The translations under genes and the position numbers were made by a program. The notes below the pieces were generated by a model. The model saw only the letters and a list, made by a program, of their open reading frames with translations. It ran no database searches and was not told the DNA's origin. Shown piece after piece: positions 1-13,269 of a stretch of 64,000 nucleotides of DNA; within the stretch, counting starts at the first letter, position 1, and every line of letters begins with the position of its first letter. The stretch comes from Phalacrocorax aristotelis (Eukaryota > Chordata > Aves > Suliformes > Phalacrocoracidae), in the NCBI RefSeq assembly GCF_949628215.1, contig NC_134282.1, positions 16,844,723 through 16,908,722 of the forward strand, given 5' to 3'.

Positions 1-2134
1 CCACTGTATAAATTAACAGGTTAATATGATTGTGGAGTTTCAGGAGTACCTCTTCTGTGTTTAGCACAGTTCTTGCTGGGACCCCTCATCTCTGCGCCAG
101 CATCTCCTGCTGGGACTGACTCTGCCTCTGGGATTCCCTGTCCCTCCCTAGCACTTCTCAGGACTTGTTCAGGCCCACTGTACCCCCTTGGAGAACCTCT
201 TTTTTTCTTTCTCAGCCAGAAATAGCTGCTTCTCTTTAGCCTGTGCTAGAGAAATGCCTCAGGTGTGATAATGGACCAGTCCAGTCTTCCTGCTACGTGC
301 TGGCTGAAGACCCGGGCGGTGCTGCCCTGGTGGAAACGGGAGCACCAAGTCAGTTATTTCCATCTCAGAGCCCTTCACCATTTGAAATATGCTTTTTAGG
401 GAAAAAAAAAACCAAAGGAAAGCCCAGGTCCTAGCAAAATGGATATCTCTCTGTAGCCATGCAAAGCTTGTGTTGGGTATTAATTCCAAGTAGAGCTTCC
501 AGAAATCATCTGCTGGGCAGGGGCTTGAGCTGTGCCCAAGTGAGAAGGGGTTTGCTTTGCAGCTGACTGTGGTGAAATAGGGTCTATCACTCATGTTCAG
601 TTCCTGCTCTTACTAATGGCCTGGGATGCATGAAAGTAACTGCTTCATACCACATCCTTTGAGCTTCCAACCCAGTGCTGCTGCTGGTAAAACCCAAGGT
701 TAAAAGTCCTCATTTCCAGGTCTGTGTTGGAAAGCAGCAGAAAGGCTCAGGGATGTTACAGTGCCATTTTGTTGGATGATTACAGTGTAGCTTTGTACTT
801 CAGATGTCCTAGCTGCATCCTCCCATCCTGACAGTGCAGAAGCAGTGGATGTTCACGGTGTGGTAGCACCTATTTGCTCAGGAGTATGTCTGACCCAGTC
901 TGAGGGTGTTGCATTGAAAGCACATGTTGCTTATCACAAGAGATTTACTATGCCAGCAACTATTGCTGAGTTAATAAATCATCCCTCTACCACCATTAAA
1001 TTAACTCTTGTGCATGAGACCAGAGCAGCCTCTACCTCAATCAGAATGAGCACTGAATTCACAGAATTGCCCACATCCCAGACATGCGAACAGCTTTTAT
1101 TTTGATCCAACAGCTGCTGCTGCTGCTAGAAAGCAGTTCCTAAAAGGCAGGTTGCAGCAATCTTTACTGTTGAATTTACTGCAAGGCTACTGTCTCTCCA
1201 GAAAGCATTGCAGGGCTCTTGGCTGGAGTCTGCATTCCTGAGCAGCTTTGCTCAGCTCCCTGCTGCATTGGCACTTTCTCAGTCCTTTTCTGCTCCCTTC
1301 TGCCAGCTTTGGCATTCCCAGGCCTTAAGATCTGCAGTAGGGAACTGTCTTTTCTCTTTGTTTATGCACCTTGTGCCTATCTAACTCTTCCAGGCTCAGC
1401 AGCACCCTTCTCATTCAGTCACTGGCTGCAAAGGCCAGAGACAAGGATGGGTCTTCTGCAGAGACCTCCTCAAAAGCTGGTCCTGGACAAGATAAAGGGG
1501 CACTCAGTTCATCTAGAAAAATGCCCAGACTGTGAAGGGGGCACTATTACCACCTAGGAGATGATGGGTCATTTGCTGCACATCCTCCAATGTTGAATCT
1601 GGAGAGGGGAAAGCTCTGAGTGTTTCTGAGCCACCAGCGTGGCTTGTTTCTTTGAGGTTATTCCCCTTCCTCATAGACTGTTGAAAAGATTCATTGTATT
1701 GGCTCCCCAAGGAACTGCCCACAGTTTACCCTGCAGAGACCCTTCCTTGCTTAAATACCTCCCCTGTAAACGTTTAACCCTTCTTTTTTAAAAAATAACC
1801 AGAGGAAAAGCTGGAGGGACAAAGGGGAGAACAGCCAGAGAGCCAAAACACAGGTTGTGTTGTCCCCCAACCTGCACCACACTACTGCATCCAAGGCTTG
1901 ATGCCTACATGCTGCACCTTCAGTGTGAATTTGTGCTGCCACCCCACAACAACCACAGCCCGAGCGCATTCTGCAGAGCTGCCCTCTCCAAGAAGCTGCG
2001 TGCAGCCCCTGCCTTCCTGGGGCTGCAGGATCCCACCAGCTGGTCCTTCTTCATGGAGATGGGGGGGGCTGGCACCGGTTGTTGTTTGTTTGCTGCTGTG
2101 ATGGTTAGCCAGAGCTGTGTCTAAGTCCAAGGGA

Positions 2135-2140
2135 AATAAA
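2135..2140 (+). terminator. Candidate + strand polyadenylation signal
   Basis: AATAAA followed about 20 nt later by a U/G-rich stretch (CTGTCTTTTTC). A second AATAAA is at 3263-3268. Either could end a rightward gene located left of the window. This is motif evidence only. Confidence 0.2.
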
Positions 2141-3617
2141 CTAAACACAACCTCTGCGCCTGTCTTTTTCTTTCACCAAATACTGGAAGGGGAGGCTGGA
2201 GGTGTGGGGGATATGCAGTTTGTCTCATTAATGTGCCTCTCCCTTTGGGGTTTCCTGCCCCAGTCCCTAGAGCGCACACACACATCTGCCACGTTGGAAG
2301 AGCGTTAGAGACACTGGTGTGGACAGGAGTAAGAAAACGTGTCTGTGTGCATTTACCTGCCTGTCCATCTCCTTTGTTCTGTATCCAGCCACCTGATAAC
2401 TTAAGTACCAGGCACACTTCAGGCAATCTGGAGAGCAGGAGGAGGGTGTCGCAGCCCCTGTGCAATGTTGGGGTGTGCAGCAGGCTGGAGAGTGAAGCAG
2501 GGCACTGGCTGGCTCCTGCTGAAGCAACAGCTTTGGTGGGGAATGGTGGAGCCGCCTCAGAAGGATGCGACATTTTGGGCTTAGTTGCAAACACAAACCC
2601 CAAATCCCCAAGAAGGGGAAAGGCTCCAGGCTGCCTGGGCGATGCCGCTTGCTGCACTGCTCTGCCACCGAGACCTGCCTGTGGTCTGTGCCAGGGTGAA
2701 GCCAGGAAACGGGAATGCGATCACTCAAAAGTACTTTTTCTGTTTGTTTGTTTGTTTTTCTAGCTCTCTGCTTTGGCAAAAAACGTAACTCAGAAGTGGA
2801 TTTGTATTTCTGCTGCAACAGCAGAGGTGGTTTTGAAGCTTATTAACACACTGTAGCCTCACAGGAGCAAGTTACAGAGCAGTGTAGGCTTTTGGGTCTC
2901 TTTTGTATCTGAGTGGGATGAGTTACCACCAAGGTGGCTTGGCCTCTGAGAAATGAATTTGAACTCTTAGATTTGATGTAGGGGGCCTGACATCTGCCAG
3001 AGCTGTCAGGGTCACATTCAGACTGCCCACAGGGCACCCACATCCCTGGAAAGAGAAAGCTAACAACGAACACCAAATTTATACATTCCTCCTTGGTCAA
3101 ATACACCCCAGGGACAACCTGGTGCACTAACATTTTGCTTCCTGCTACATTGGCTCATGCTGGTTATTCCCCTTACCCTGCCAGCCTGGTAACTGCTGCT
3201 TCCCAAAGCCCCTACATGAAACAGCTCATCAAGGTGGCATTGCCTGAAGTCACGCCACTGAGAATAAAGCTGATGTGCATTCCAGAGCAAGGTTCCTAGC
3301 TCAGAGGCCAGCTCTGAGTGCCTCTAGGCAAGGCTTGGCCACCGAAGGGAACCATAACCTACTTACACGTTGGCCAGTTTTTATAGATGCCCCGGTTTGG
3401 GTCTATCACCGGCAATGGGAGCAGTTTGGAGATGGAGGTGCTTGACCTGTGTCTTAGTTCTTTGTTAACTCTGCCGTGCCCCGCCTAATACTAATAATAC
3501 ATGCAGAGTGGGATTAGCAGGGTTGATTTATAACGTTCAATGAGAAAAAAAAGAAAACAACTCATAAGGGAAATATAATAGAATTAAGAAGCATTTCAAA
3601 GAACAACTGAAGTGGCT

Positions 3618-3668
3618 CTGTGTGTGTGTGCGCGCACGTGTGCGTGTGTGCGTGCCCGCACGTGGGTG
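3618..3668. repeat. Alternating purine-pyrimidine tract (TG/CG/CA)
   Basis: About 50 bp of mostly alternating TG, CG and CA steps, including gcgcgcacgtgtgcg. Such DNA can adopt the left-handed Z form. Confidence 0.8.
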
Positions 3669-5038
3669 CGGCAGCTGCTCTGAAGTGAAGCCCTGCATGG
3701 TATTACTCAATGCCAGGGGATCCTTACTAGAAAGGAGATTTGGTTTTGTTTTGACATTCAAGTGGGCCCAAGCCAAGTTTGGTTGCCCCTTGCAAAAGGC
3801 TGCTGCTAGAGGTTGAGGGTGGGGCTGGAGGAGGCCAGTCTGTGCCACAGATATGCTGTCAGCAACATGGAGTCAGTAACGTTTCAGGAAAAGGTACAGG
3901 TGAAATGGATGCCCTCGTTAAGGAGAATATGAATCCTTGCACTTTGCAATCAGGGACGTAGCAGCAGAGCATGCAGAGCTGAGGGCAGTGAAACCACGGA
4001 GGTGTGAGGAGAGTAGCTAGCAGGGGTCATGGGTAGCCCAGCAAGGCACCTGCTGCCTTGCGCACAGAGTAGGAGCATGGAAAACACGTTTTACAAGCAA
4101 AGAACCACCAACAGGGGCCAGCAGAAAGTCTGTGGCTGAGCCCCTTCTGGTCTGTAAATGCCTTGCTGCAAGTGGCTGCTGGAAGTTTCCCACCAGCCAA
4201 AAGCTTGCCCCTGAAACCTCACCTGGAAATAAGACTTGTGGGTATTTACAAATTCCTGAACACACAGTCAAGACTGAAATACCTAAAGCTCTTTATGTCC
4301 AGTGGCTACAGTCTAAAAAAACCTGGGCATGTCCATAGGCATTAGCCTGCAAAACTTTTTGATGAGTTAATTTTAAGCAACTGAACGTCACTGATACTGC
4401 TGTGAAGTCTTAGGGCCATGTGCAAGTCAGTCTCCAGCAGCTCCACTAGATGATGACTAATCCCCATTGATTCCAAGCTGGGGCATGGTAAGCTTATAAA
4501 ATATTGCATATTTGGACCTTTTTTATGTCCCTTTTATTTCCCAGGAACTAGACTGACAGCCCAAGATACAGCAGCTTTGATGACCTTTGGAGTCTCAGCA
4601 ATAATCCCTGCAAGCTGCCAGCCTGGCTGAAACCCCTCTTCTGCTGCCACTCCATCCCACCCTGCAGTTGTGTCCCTCTTGCCATCTCCCCATCAATGCT
4701 GCTTGGTCTGTGCCCCGGTGATGGGCAATTTGGGTGGTATCATCCTCGCCAGCTGCTGTACATAAGGTTGGCCAGCCCCTGTGCAAGGGTCTTCCCACCT
4801 CGGAGGCAGCTGCTGCTGCTGGTTGTGGGTGGGAGAGGAGCCTGGACTGGTTTGTCAGCTTTGCATTACAGATGCTGGCTGCCTGCAAGCTGCAGTGATT
4901 TCACCAGGGGAAAGATGTGAACAGAGGAAGAAGACAGTGTTTGCACTGAGCAGTGCTCAGCCCTCCTGGTTAAACCTGGGCAAAGCAAAGCTTAGCACTC
5001 GCAGGCAGCCAAACATCTTCCCATGAAAACCTGTCATT

Positions 5039-5058
5039 AAAAAAAAAAAAAAAAAAAG
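5039..5058. repeat. Poly-A tract (20)
   Basis: An uninterrupted A-run, with a further A-run about 40 bp to the right (near 5096-5107). No retrocopy is recognisable upstream of it. Confidence 0.9.
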
Positions 5059-5784
5059 TTGTTTCCTCCTTTCCACACCCTTGCCCAACCTGGGTGAAAA
5101 AAAAAAACAAAATAGCTGGCTCTAATAGTGCTGGCAGTGAGATAAAAATGGGCTAGTCCTGCTTTGAGGAAGAACTATATTAAAAAAGGAAAGAAGCATG
5201 CATGTTTCTACTTTCCGCAACTGCTGCTACACCCACGCCCCACCAGAAGAGCCACCTTTTCCTGAGGGAAATGTTGCTGCTTGTCTGTGCTTTGGGGTAT
5301 GACCATGCATGGGTGCCTTGACATTGTGCTCTTCCACAGGTGTGGATAGGCACTATATATGTGTGCTGCTTCTCCCACGAATGCATTTACACAGCGGGCA
5401 CCCAAACCCAGTGCATAAGGTGCCTTGGTGCCAGCAACAGCACCATCACCCCAGAATCAACGGCGTGCAGCCATGCACAAGGCCAGATCCTGCACTGTGC
5501 ATGTCCCCCCAGGCACAGCCCTGCCTTCACTTTGGGCTCTCATGGATGAGTGCAATAGATGCCACTGGGAACAGCAGGGGCCGCCAGCATCCTCCCAGCG
5601 CGCAGCATAGCGTGCATGGGGCACTTGTTTGTCCCCAGAGCACATACTGCACCAGCAAACTGCTGTCTCCACAGGTCTAGTGGATGCCACAGCCAGCCCA
5701 GAATTACTTTTATCTTGTTTTAAACACATGGTGAAAGCTGGCACTGAGTTTGTTTCCTTCTCATTTAGCAAAACTTTGTTATGC

Positions 5785-5807
5785 AAAAAAAAAAAAAAAA
5801 AAAAAAA
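5785..5807. repeat. Poly-A tract (23)
   Basis: An uninterrupted A-run. No polyadenylation signal or reading frame just upstream suggests a processed insertion. Confidence 0.9.
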
Positions 5808-8800
5808 GAAAATCATAAATGTCAACAAGACCCAACCCCTGGCCACCATCCACCTCTGCCAAAAATAAGTCAAGCACATTACAAAAGCTTCATAAAGCAA
5901 AAAAAGGCAACTCAGATAGCTCCCTGGCCACCCTCACCTTGTTTCTGGAGCAAGGCAGAGAGCTGGTGAGCCGCAGGGGAGCCGGGTTCAGCCTTGGTCT
6001 GGCTGGGCGGCAGCGGGCAGCGTGCGAGGCCATGGCAGGAGAGCACGGCTGCAGGCAACCACAGTGCATGCTGTGGCAGGAGCAGGCATTGCGAGGGCCC
6101 TGTGGGCAAACAGAGCCAGGCTGGCGAGTGGACATGCTTGGCAAAGGAGCAAGTCAGCTAATGATCGTTTCCAGGGGTGGTTTGGATAACAAGAATGGCA
6201 GTTCAACTAGGTATTTCCTGAGGTTGAGCAGGGCAGGGCAGGGGGAATTAATATGAGCTCAGTTTAGCTTCTACCCCTCCTTTATTTGTAATGAGATTAA
6301 CAGCAGAGATGGTAGCGGCACCATCAGTCTGCTGCCACGATGGGGTGAGCTGATAAGCAGCTCCTGTGCTGCCTCGCATGCAAGCCCAACGGCTCTGGCA
6401 CATGGGGAAAAACATCGGAAAAAACACCCCTTTTAACACACATGGTTTTTTGCAATTGCCTTAGGGTGGCTTTGCTCCCTATTTTGGGGGAAACATGATG
6501 CATTGGACTGGCCTGGCTGCTTCTAGCAGTACCAGCAGTGTGGCTGACCTCCCAGCACAGCTTGGCATCACCATTCCCTCCTTGCAGTGCTTCTGCACCT
6601 GACGCTGGATGAAAGTGCTAAGCTAAAGGCTGGTGCCTGCTTTGCCAGTGAGAAATGAGGCCACCACTTGCCACCAATGTGCTTCGGGCAGCTCCAGTGC
6701 AAGAAATGAAACTGGTTGGTTTGACTGCAATGAGACACAAGCTGTAAAGAAGTGTGAATGCCCTGCAAGGCACCCCCCAGCTGCTCACAGTGCTTTAACT
6801 GGACGATAGCAAAGGTAGAGAAGAAACTCTCTTATGTTCCCCCTCACAGAGAGCAGAATGTGGACCCCCTGGCAAATTCTGGAAGGATGTGCATTGTGCC
6901 TGTGAAAGGCCTTCATGGCAAATCGAGAGCCACCTCTGAGTGTATGTAGCTCTAGCATGGGAGTTTTAGCTGGAAAACCACTGAAAAAAAAAAAGCCCTG
7001 TATTTTAAAAGCCTCATATTAGCCACAGTAACCAGACATGCACAGGCCAAGTGTGACTGTCCAGGGCAGGGGCCCCAGGTGCTGTGGGGCATCTTGGTAC
7101 CAGGCTCATCTCTGCAGGGCTCTCTGCAGCAGCTGGGCACAGCCAAGGTGATGCCCAAGCTGGACATCCCCTTCATCACATTGTTAGTCACTGGCCACAT
7201 TGCCCCACGCCAGTATGCCCATGAAAACCATCTGTGGTGACATGCATTTCTGCATGAAGCCCTTCTCATGGAGCCCCATCAACCTGTACCTATGGCCCAG
7301 GGATGGCCAAGCACCATGAGGGGAGTTGCCTGGTCCTGGGGTAATTGCAGGGGGCTGGTCTCAACATTGCACAGGAAAAAAACAACCCACCAGCATCTTA
7401 AAACCAGTTTGATGCCCCCAGGCACCTAGGGGTTGTTTGTTCATCTCCTTTCATTTCGAAAACCTTGTGTGAGAGGCTCGGAGCTGGCATTCACCGCTCT
7501 GGTGCTGCCAGCTCCAAGATTGTTTTATTTGATTTGCTGGCCAAATTGGGTGGATGGGTGGAGACTGATTTTTCTCTTTTATTTTTGTTTTCAAAAAACC
7601 CTTCTGGCTCTGGGTGAGGCAGAAGGAGCTGAGTAGATTAATGTCTATCTTCTCTGTGACGCTTACCTGCCTACAGCAGGCTCCTCCGAGCACAGGAGCT
7701 GGGTGTGGGGCAACGGGCTCACTGGTTGGGTGGGGAAAGCCCTCAGCCACCTCACACAGCATATTTTTAAATATTCCTCCAGCTCAAACACACTGGAAAC
7801 AGCTCTAGTGCAAGCCCATCCTTCCTTGCTCTACGCAATGCATTAAAGGAAAATGAAGCCTTTAATATGGGCAGCCTGTGGCACTGGGAGAGGATGAGGT
7901 GGGCTATGAGCTCCTTGCCAGTCCAGGAATAATCGCTGAAAATCCTGGCCTCGTTGCCCAGCCTCATTTCACACAGCTGCAGGGAAGGGGTTTGTCACTG
8001 CAGGTCCCCAGGGAAAGCCCTGAGCTTTGTGCGGTTGACACCCTGCGGCACTCCGAGAAAACACTTTCAGAATAACTGTCTCCCCACATTGAAACATAAC
8101 TCCATCAGCAGCTCTTAGAGATGGGATGAAGTATAGCCAGACTTTCTCCCAAGCCTGTCTGTGCCCTGTGCTTCCCCAGGTGAGTCCCCCAGCCCTCACA
8201 GCACCTCTGCAAGCAAAGAAGCCCAGGAGGGTTTTTTTCCCATCTCACTCATGGCTATGAAGAGAAGGGTGTTCACATGCATCTTCCAAAAGCTGAGCCA
8301 CCAGCAAATGATGTGCTGCGCTCTCCTGCACCCAGCCAACTGCCAGGTCCACCGTGCCAGACACAAGCCCACAGTACTGCCATCAGGCTTTCCTGGCAGC
8401 TTGGGCTTGTCCACCCCTCTGGAGCCACTCGAGACACTGAGAGGAAAGTAAATGTACTTGCACCAAACCCAGGCACTGCAGGAAGTGGGAAAGCCTAGCT
8501 GATGAGCACACACCCTGCCCCGCTCAGCTGGCACCACGCGTGTTCCTCCTTGTTTGCTTGAACATCAGCACCAGGAGCTGCAGCACTGACCTGGCAGCCA
8601 TGACCTGCACCCTGCCAGTACCCTGAAAGCAGCCTGATGGCAGGGTCTGCGCGACTGAGAGCTGCTGGCACACCTGCCTGCCCCTTGGCTGCTGGGACCG
8701 ATCGTGGTGGCTGAAGCTGCTAGCATTACTGCTTGGGAGGAATCAGGCCAAATCTGCAAATAGTGTTTGCTCTGGGAGTGTGAAGAATCTATGGGGGTTC

Positions 8801-10930
8801 CCTGTGAGGTGGAAGATGCTACATGCTTTCTCCCCTTTCAGACTAATTATACTGAAACAAACGGTGAGATACCAGGAACATTACCAAGCCTGCAAGTCCT
8901 CCACCCAGTGGGATTAAGTGGGAGCTCTGGATGGCATGAATACAGATGCCAGCAGCCGGCCTCCAGCTCCTCTTGCTCAACTGCTGGCGCCACGAGACAA
9001 AAGATAACAAACATCTTTCCAGCTCTTGTGATGGACCTAGCAGCAAAAGAAAATTTCGAGGTCAGAAGCTCCTGCTGGGTAGCCCATGCTCCAGGCTATG
9101 CAGAAGACACGCCATCCCTCAGCACCTCTTTGCCCCAGCAGTGAACACCATATAGCACCGGCACACAGGGGAGACCCAAGGCCTGCACACCCCAGACACT
9201 GCCTTGGGTTATCCCCTGCTGCCTTCAAACTGCATATTACTTCCAGCACTTCCACTCTTTCCAAGGTATGATACAGCTGCTGATAATTTCTCCAAAATAC
9301 CTTCTAGTTTTCAGGAAAACCCAAGAAGACTCTGCTTTCCACTCCCTCAGCAGCTCTACAGGTCATTAGTCACCATACTGCCTGGCCATGGTAGTCTGAA
9401 GGCAGCTCTGCTTTGCAGACACACTCGGTATAAACAGGGATAAATGCACCGGAGGGATCCTCCTGTTCTGCTCTGGGGGCAGGAAAAGGGCAGGGTGCTG
9501 CCTGGGAGCATCACCCAGACCTCCTCTCTCCCTGTTATGCCAAGCCACCCTGGTCAGCATTGTTCTCCTCTCATTTGCAATAGGGATGCTCACAATCAGC
9601 TAAAGCAGCATGACTGGGAAGAAAATCAGGCTTAGGAAATTTTCCCATATTAGTCTGCCTTGGACACCCTTTTCTGCAGCCTCAGTGGGTTTGATTTGGC
9701 TGTCTCAACTAGCTGAAAGCCTTCTCAAAGGCATTCCATACGCCCTGGCCTAACCAGGCATGCAAGGGTTAAGCAGTGTGCTCCTTGGGCCCAGCATCAC
9801 ATCACTTCACTTCAAATGGAGCAGAAGGAAGGTTCTACTCTGTTCCTCCTGCAGATGTGAAAAAGAGTCAAGTGCTGCAGTTTGTGCTCCATGTATTCCC
9901 AGCCAGACTCTCTGGCTGGGCTTCATCTCCCGTAAAATGCCACAGTAACTCTGTACTGCTTCCTGGCCACAGTGGCACCACTACGAAAACAACGGAGAAA
10001 AAAATTAAAAATCAAATATCAGTCAGCGCGCTCTGCTTCTGAGACCTCTTCAGACAGCAGCTGGTCATGGCCTGGGTGGGACACAGAGTGACTTCGCCTT
10101 CACGTCCTCACCTGCCCATCTTCAGCTGGCTGCTGGCACCCCTGGCAGGGCTTTCAGTCATGTCCAATTTCCTCACCTCTGAGACAAGGCTGAAATAATC
10201 TGAGACAGCTGCTGCCCATGGCCTGACAGTAATGTACTTGCCTTAATGGTTACTTGCTAATATTTTACCCTTGGGTGAAATGATAAGGTTCAGGGCCAGA
10301 TGGAACACGTTCAGCCATCTCTTCTTCAGGGCAAGCTGAGTCACTGCTGTTACTGTTGTGCAAATCGAGTTTGTGTGTGGTTTTGGTGCATGTTTTTTAC
10401 TGTGAGCCCTTAACCTTCAATGCACAGCACAATCCCACCTGCTGATAGCTCCTAAGCACTACCTTCCTTCTTTCTGTTCAAGTCACTAATTAAGCAGCAA
10501 TAAAGGCCAGAACATAAACTATAATAGAAGTAACTGTCTTGCTACCCGTATCACTTAAAGCTGGAAGAAAACTTTCCTATCCGGACAGCAAACAGTGGGG
10601 TCTCTGCCCTCCAGGTGTCACCCTCAGCGGCAGGCAGGCACAGCCATAGGCTGCCTCTCTAGAAAAAGGGAGCCTTGCTCAGGACTTTCAAAGCACGTTG
10701 TGGGTTTGGGGCTCAGGCCAGAGCCTAAACGCCAGAAAGGAGGGGATTGCCTCACACACTCCGGTGAGCTGGATATTTGCTCACCACACAGGGCTCTGCA
10801 TCAGCCGTAGGAGGGCCAAATACTACCCTGGGGGAAGGCTGCTGGACTCTGCTCTGGGGCCAGGCTTCTTACACATAGGCATTGCAGCACCTCCTAGGCA
10901 CCTTGCCTTGTGCTGGAGGTGACCCGTTAC

Positions 10931-11027
10931 CTCTTGTTTCTGCGAAAAACACCTCCATGAAAACACGCATGTTCACCTTCAGGTTAGCAACTTTCTCCAG
11001 GTTCAGCATGGTCCGCTTGACCATGTC
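10931..11027 (-). CDS. Unidentified exon-like segment downstream of TP63
   Basis: A 97-nt segment sits between a pyrimidine-rich acceptor (cttattccaag) and a gtaacg donor on the minus strand. It reads DMVKRTMLNLEKVANLKVNM, then RVFMEVFFAETR plus one base. The composition is protein-like: charged and hydrophobic residues alternate, and there is no low complexity. The frame stays open on both sides (10869-11105). I do not recognise the family. It is on the same strand as TP63 and 6.4 kb beyond its likely 3' end. It could be an exon of an unannotated gene, a decayed retrocopy or chance. Confidence 0.3.
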
Positions 11028-13269
11028 CTTGGAATAAGAAAACGCATTTATGTCGTATTTTGCCACGGCACAAGAATAGTTTGATGCAATTGTGTAGCTA
11101 CCCACACCTTTAATTAATCAAAGAGTTCTTCACACAGCACTGTGCAATATTTTGTTACCTAACATCCCTGCCATAGACTACTAGGATCTGTTGTAACATT
11201 TCTTACCTAATTTCAGCACTGAGAGCTACTCAGCCAAGAAGATGGATCACATGTGTAGAAATCTTCAGCATTGCCTCCAGAGGCTATTTCCAAGGAATCA
11301 GCAGCTGAATTATTCAGAGGCTCACAGAGGGATTTGGGAAAACAAAACGAAACAAAAAAAACCCGTCAGCAAACAAAAACAACCTCAGGAAGAAAATAGG
11401 GAAAAGTCAGCCGATTCCCTGTGGTGCCGTATAGGAAACTCAGGAAAAACTGCAGGAAATCAGCAGCTCTCCTAGAAAAGTAGGAAACACCTTACCAGAG
11501 TTCACTGCTCCAGGACAGAGCTGAAAAATCCCTTCCAAGGGACCACGGGGCCACCCTAACATCTTCCCCTTCAGACCTGCTCCTGCCCAGTTTCATGCTG
11601 CAGCTACTGGGGGGGGGAAGGAAAGTGCAGGAAAAGACTGGAGATGGCCAATTAGAAGAGTGCTTGGAAATGCTCAGGCTGACTGCTGAATAACTGAAAA
11701 GACACACCTGACAAATGCTTGTCCACATCTGAGAGCCGAGCACTCAGTTCACACCTTTGTGTGCAAATGAACAGTTTGGGCACTCTTCCCTCTGGTGTCC
11801 CTGCAGGCCATGGCCAACCCAGCCAGGAAAGCCAGGCTGGGACCTGGAGACCAGAGTAGGGGGTGAGCAATGGGGGCACCTGGGTGCTGAGCAGAAAGCC
11901 TGTGTAGGCAAAGCCCAGAACCCACACCAGTGCTGCCCATGGCTGCCAGCTTGCCATACATCTCACCACCTCCCAGCTAAGTTGAGTGCATCTTCTCCAG
12001 CTCCTCAGCCCCTCCTTGGGAGCTGCAACCTGTCTCCATGGCACAGCCCTGAACTGCAGCAGGTGCCTGCCCAGTGCTGGGGGCTGCTCTCATGTTTAGC
12101 CTCCCCTGGGAGAGGGCTGCATGTGGGCCAAATAAGTGGGGTGAGATTTTACAGCATGCACCACCAAACTGAGCCAGAGCCAGCTCACGGCCTTCGAGCC
12201 AAGAGCTCGCGGGGAGCCCCAAGGGACAGCCCCGCTCTGCCTGCAGCACCCTGCAGAGCCATGCAGGTGCACAGCAGGGTTGTGGGTGCTGCAGGCAGGT
12301 CGGCCCTGGCTGCGTGCCGGGCTCCCCACACCCAGACTGGCTGAGCTGGCTGCTGTGGCAGCGTGGGAGCCCAGAGCCGGCTGCTGATGCTCCAGCCAGG
12401 TGCTGCTGTGGGAGTTCCTGGCTGTGGCGTGTGCACCCTGCAAAATATCTGGTGGTATTTTCTCAGCTGGAAGAGATGCGTATCACTCTAGCAGGGAGGG
12501 CTTTTGCAGCCAAGACACTGTGTGTGTGCGTGGAGGGAAGGTGGAGTACCTCTCATGCCCTCAGGCAGGGCGTGCATGGCACTGGGGGCCTGAGGTGCTG
12601 CTGCATGCTGGCCATGGCTGTGGGGTGTTGCAACACGGCAACCATGCAAGGCTGCTCGCTTCCAAAGCACCTCCAACCAGCTTCCTGGCATGGGTAGGCT
12701 CTGGCTCTGGAGACATCTCTGGGCAGAGGTTCACCAACTGAGGGCACAGTTTGAGGCTTTCTGCACCCAAGAGCTGCCTGGGGTGAGAGCAGTTGTCTCT
12801 CCTGGTTTGGCAGGTGATGGTCTTTGGTCTTCATCTTCTGAATGTCTCATTTCTGCTGTTGTTCGTTGGCATGGGCACAATGATGGGGACCCCCTAGGTG
12901 TACAGCAAAGGGCAGGAGAGGAGCAGCTTTCCCAAGAGGCAGCTACGGTAAAAGTTGCTCTGAAACACCAACAGGTCGCTTGCTTATTCCACTTATGAAA
13001 AATAAACAAACAAGAATTGTTGCTGCAGCTCTTGCATGTGGCATACAAGGGACTGTTGAGAAAGGCAGTTTTATAAAACTCATGCCCACACTGTGAGCAC
13101 AGGAGGCGTTTGGGGGACTGGGCGGGGGCACACAGGCTCAGCAATTTGGGTTGCACCTGCCTGTGACGGGAAACACGGGACCACGACGGCGGCAGGAGGA
13201 GGGCTGGCACCAGGAGCCTTCGCATGCCCCGGCCAGCCACAGACGCCTGGAGCTGCAGCAAGTCCCTGC
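11028..13269. other. Intergenic DNA between exon-like segment and CpG island
   Basis: This is moderately GC-rich, with several overlapping open frames on both strands (11650-12840) typical of GC-rich noncoding DNA. No domain, RNA gene or repeat could be supported. Confidence 0.5.

Larger units (their letters stand above)
1..10930. other. Intergenic DNA beyond TP63, left part
   Basis: No exon could be supported on either strand. Open frames here are short and lack domain signatures. The segment holds A-runs (5039-5058, 5785-5807), an alternating CA/TG/CG tract (3618-3668) and + strand AATAAA motifs at 973, 2135 and 3263. These could mark the 3' end of a convergent gene to the left. In other amniotes the gene beyond TP63 is P3H2, transcribed towards it; no P3H2 coding exon was identified here. 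Confidence 0.5.

Noticed and set aside
5700..5810. Processed retrocopy ending in the 23-A tract
   Set aside because: No polyadenylation signal, reading frame or flanking direct repeats were seen around the A-run.
7060..7310. Stretch on the + strand that reads like a decayed coding sequence
   Set aside because: Protein-like runs appear in different frames with stops between them, and no family was recognised, so a pseudogene cannot be supported.
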